DNA of 64,000 bases from Setaria digitata (Eukaryota; Nematoda; Chromadorea; Rhabditida; Setariidae), in the NCBI GenBank assembly GCA_003640385.1, contig RCAB01000033.1:124001-188000 (forward strand), given 5' to 3'. A model generated the notes under the pieces. The model saw only the letters and a program-made list of their open reading frames with translations, had not been told where the DNA came from and did not search any database. Below, one piece after another: positions 62,335-64,000 of this stretch. The position numbers and the translations under genes are program-made. Numbering within the stretch: the first letter of the stretch is position 1; every line of letters begins with the position of its first letter.

Positions 62335-64000
62335 GAAAAAAAATTATTTAATTCTCGGAAAAATTTTCACCTGTACTTCTAACTCCCAAACGAAATCTTC
62401 ACAAACAGTAACAAGTGAATGAAAATACATCGCTTAGGATTTATATGAATAGTTCAAAATATTATTTAAAAAACAAGTCTTACAGATTGTTGATAAAAAG
62501 AGATGCTAACGTCATTAGAGAAGATTTCCACTGCAAATACTGATGTGGATTAATTGCAATCTTTTAACGGAAAAATCTTGGAAATTAATTTTTAATTTTT
62601 ACAATAGTTTCGTTTTGAATAACAGACTGACACATATTCGGAGGAGACGAGAAGGGACACTACTGTCCTAGTGAGAATAAAAAGTCGATAACTAGCGGCC
62701 AGCCTCATTGTGGAAGGCTTAGACTGAACCGGCCAACAAAAGCAGGCCGTCAGCATGAAAGGAATGCAAAAGAGAGAAATGAGTAAAGAAAAGAACAAGT
62801 TAAGTTAAGCGCAGTTTTCTCTTTATCATCCCCTTGCAGCAAAGTAACACTCATCGTACAAAAATATTATTTAAACGTCTACCGGATTTTAATCTTTATA
62901 GTTGTCTCTTTATGGGTAGTTTCTGCATAATTCGATCAATAAAAGATTTGGAAGAAATATTCGGAAATCACTTTATCTTAAACCACAGATCAAAACAATC
63001 ACTCCAGTGAATTTAAACTCGATAATCAAAATCAAAGAATTCAGTTATCAAAAAGAGAAAGCCCTAGTTTTCTTGTTAGTACCAATTCTTCTAAGCAAGT
63101 AAACCGTGTTCTTAAAGATGCTATTTCCTTCTAATTAACTTTTTCATGCTGAAAAAAGCTACAAGAACGTTATTGGAAATAGTCGTTATTATTTTTGAAG
63201 TCAGCTTTGAAAAAGGATACTTCAAAAGGTAAAGCTATTAAATACAAATGAATAAATGAACGGATAAAGAAAAACCCAGTATGCAATATGATTAAAATAT
63301 CGGGAATTAATTGACAGTCTGTATTATCGAAAAATTACAGCAATCCCAAAATAATCATGGGGACTTTGATTACTTTTTAATTGCATGGATGGACGTATCT
63401 TTAAATAGCAGGAATAGAAAAAACTTTTCAACTTCTCCTTTGTTTGTAATTGAGGGGAAGATGTTTTGAAATCAATTACACTAAATTAAAAGAGCCTACA
63501 TTTATCTCTATGATTCACATAACAATCAAGTGAGCTGTTCCAAATTTGTTTCACCATTCCACTTATAACAAGCACTTTTTTGTGTAAAAATACAGTAAAA
63601 ATATAGGATATAAATCTTGGCATTCTCCCTGAAAATTGAATTTGAATCCTACGAAATACAATTTGCGAAATCTCATACATTGTTTTAATTATTTGCTGTG
63701 AAAAACCACTAGAATCACTTGTCGAAAATACAAACTAGAACTCAGTCATGTGCCGTCAAAAGAATCCAACTGTGGACTGCCTAGAAGAGCAGAGTGCTAC
63801 GCAGAAACTAAGTGAGAGGGAAGTACGTTGAGACAGTAAGTGATTTTCGTAGACAATAAATATATCATACCTACTGTTCGCAAAAATAGAAAACAAGGCC
63901 AGTTTCTCACATCAACTGCCAAACAGATAGACAGAGCAGTCCGTTGTGAGGGAAAGCGATCTAGATAGCCATCAGTCATTTTGGAAGTAGTGTTGTTCGA
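62335..64000. other. 5' flank of the IgCAM gene
   Basis: AT-rich DNA with no supported gene. A 60-codon minus frame at 63,797-63,979 has no family resemblance. Promoter and any non-coding first exon of the IgCAM gene probably lie here. Confidence 0.45.

Noticed and set aside
1..64000. CRISPR arrays, phage, bacterial (Wolbachia-like) insert, or retrotransposon genes
   Set aside because: No spaced direct repeats, no long intron-free bacterial-type ORFs, and no recognisable reverse transcriptase or transposase motifs were seen on either strand.

Overview
The window looks like nuclear DNA of a nematode, probably a clade III (spirurid or filarial-like) species. It is AT-rich. Its genes are split by many introns with short T-rich TTTCAG/TTTTAG acceptors, and several start codons sit 0-23 bases after an acceptor, as expected for spliced-leader trans-splicing. 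The astacin-ShKT and egl-38/pax-2-type genes are also nematode-like. No bacterial insert, rRNA, tRNA or CRISPR array was found. Gene calls were made by reading splice sites and checking reading phase by hand; coordinates are predictions.

Layout. 1-4.2 kb: the 3' end of CTU1 (tRNA thiolation, +) converges on an IFRD-family regulator (-). 8.6-12.4 kb: a Pax2/5/8 gene (-) with octapeptide, between two apparently gene-free stretches. 17.5-21 kb: a compact housekeeping cluster on the minus strand (LSm3, then RABIF/Mss4 whose start overlaps the stop of a small MED9-like gene), divergent from an ATP synthase subunit g gene (+, 21.2-22.3 kb). 24.5-25.7 kb: TRAP-beta/SSR2 (+). 28.4-31.6 kb: an astacin metalloprotease with three ShKT domains (+). 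It converges on the RAD1 checkpoint clamp gene (-, 31.9-33.3 kb). 36.9-47.4 kb: a large basic/Ser-rich protein that I do not recognise (+, about 24 exons). 52.8-62.3 kb: an Ig x3 plus FN3, GPI-type cell-adhesion gene of the Wrapper/Klingon/WRK-1 type (-), with a 27-base microexon in a 3.3-kb intron.

Most genes have unrelated cellular roles: tRNA modification, RNA decay/splicing, transcription, Rab chaperoning, ATP synthase, ER translocon, DNA-damage checkpoint, extracellular protease and neuronal adhesion. The only place where organisation suggests joint expression is the MED9-like/RABIF pair. Four introns in the window need a GC-AG donor to keep the frame, an unusually high share. No convincing new multi-gene system was seen. 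The strongest candidates for something undescribed are the large orphan protein at 36.9-47.4 kb and the overlapping MED9-like/RABIF unit.
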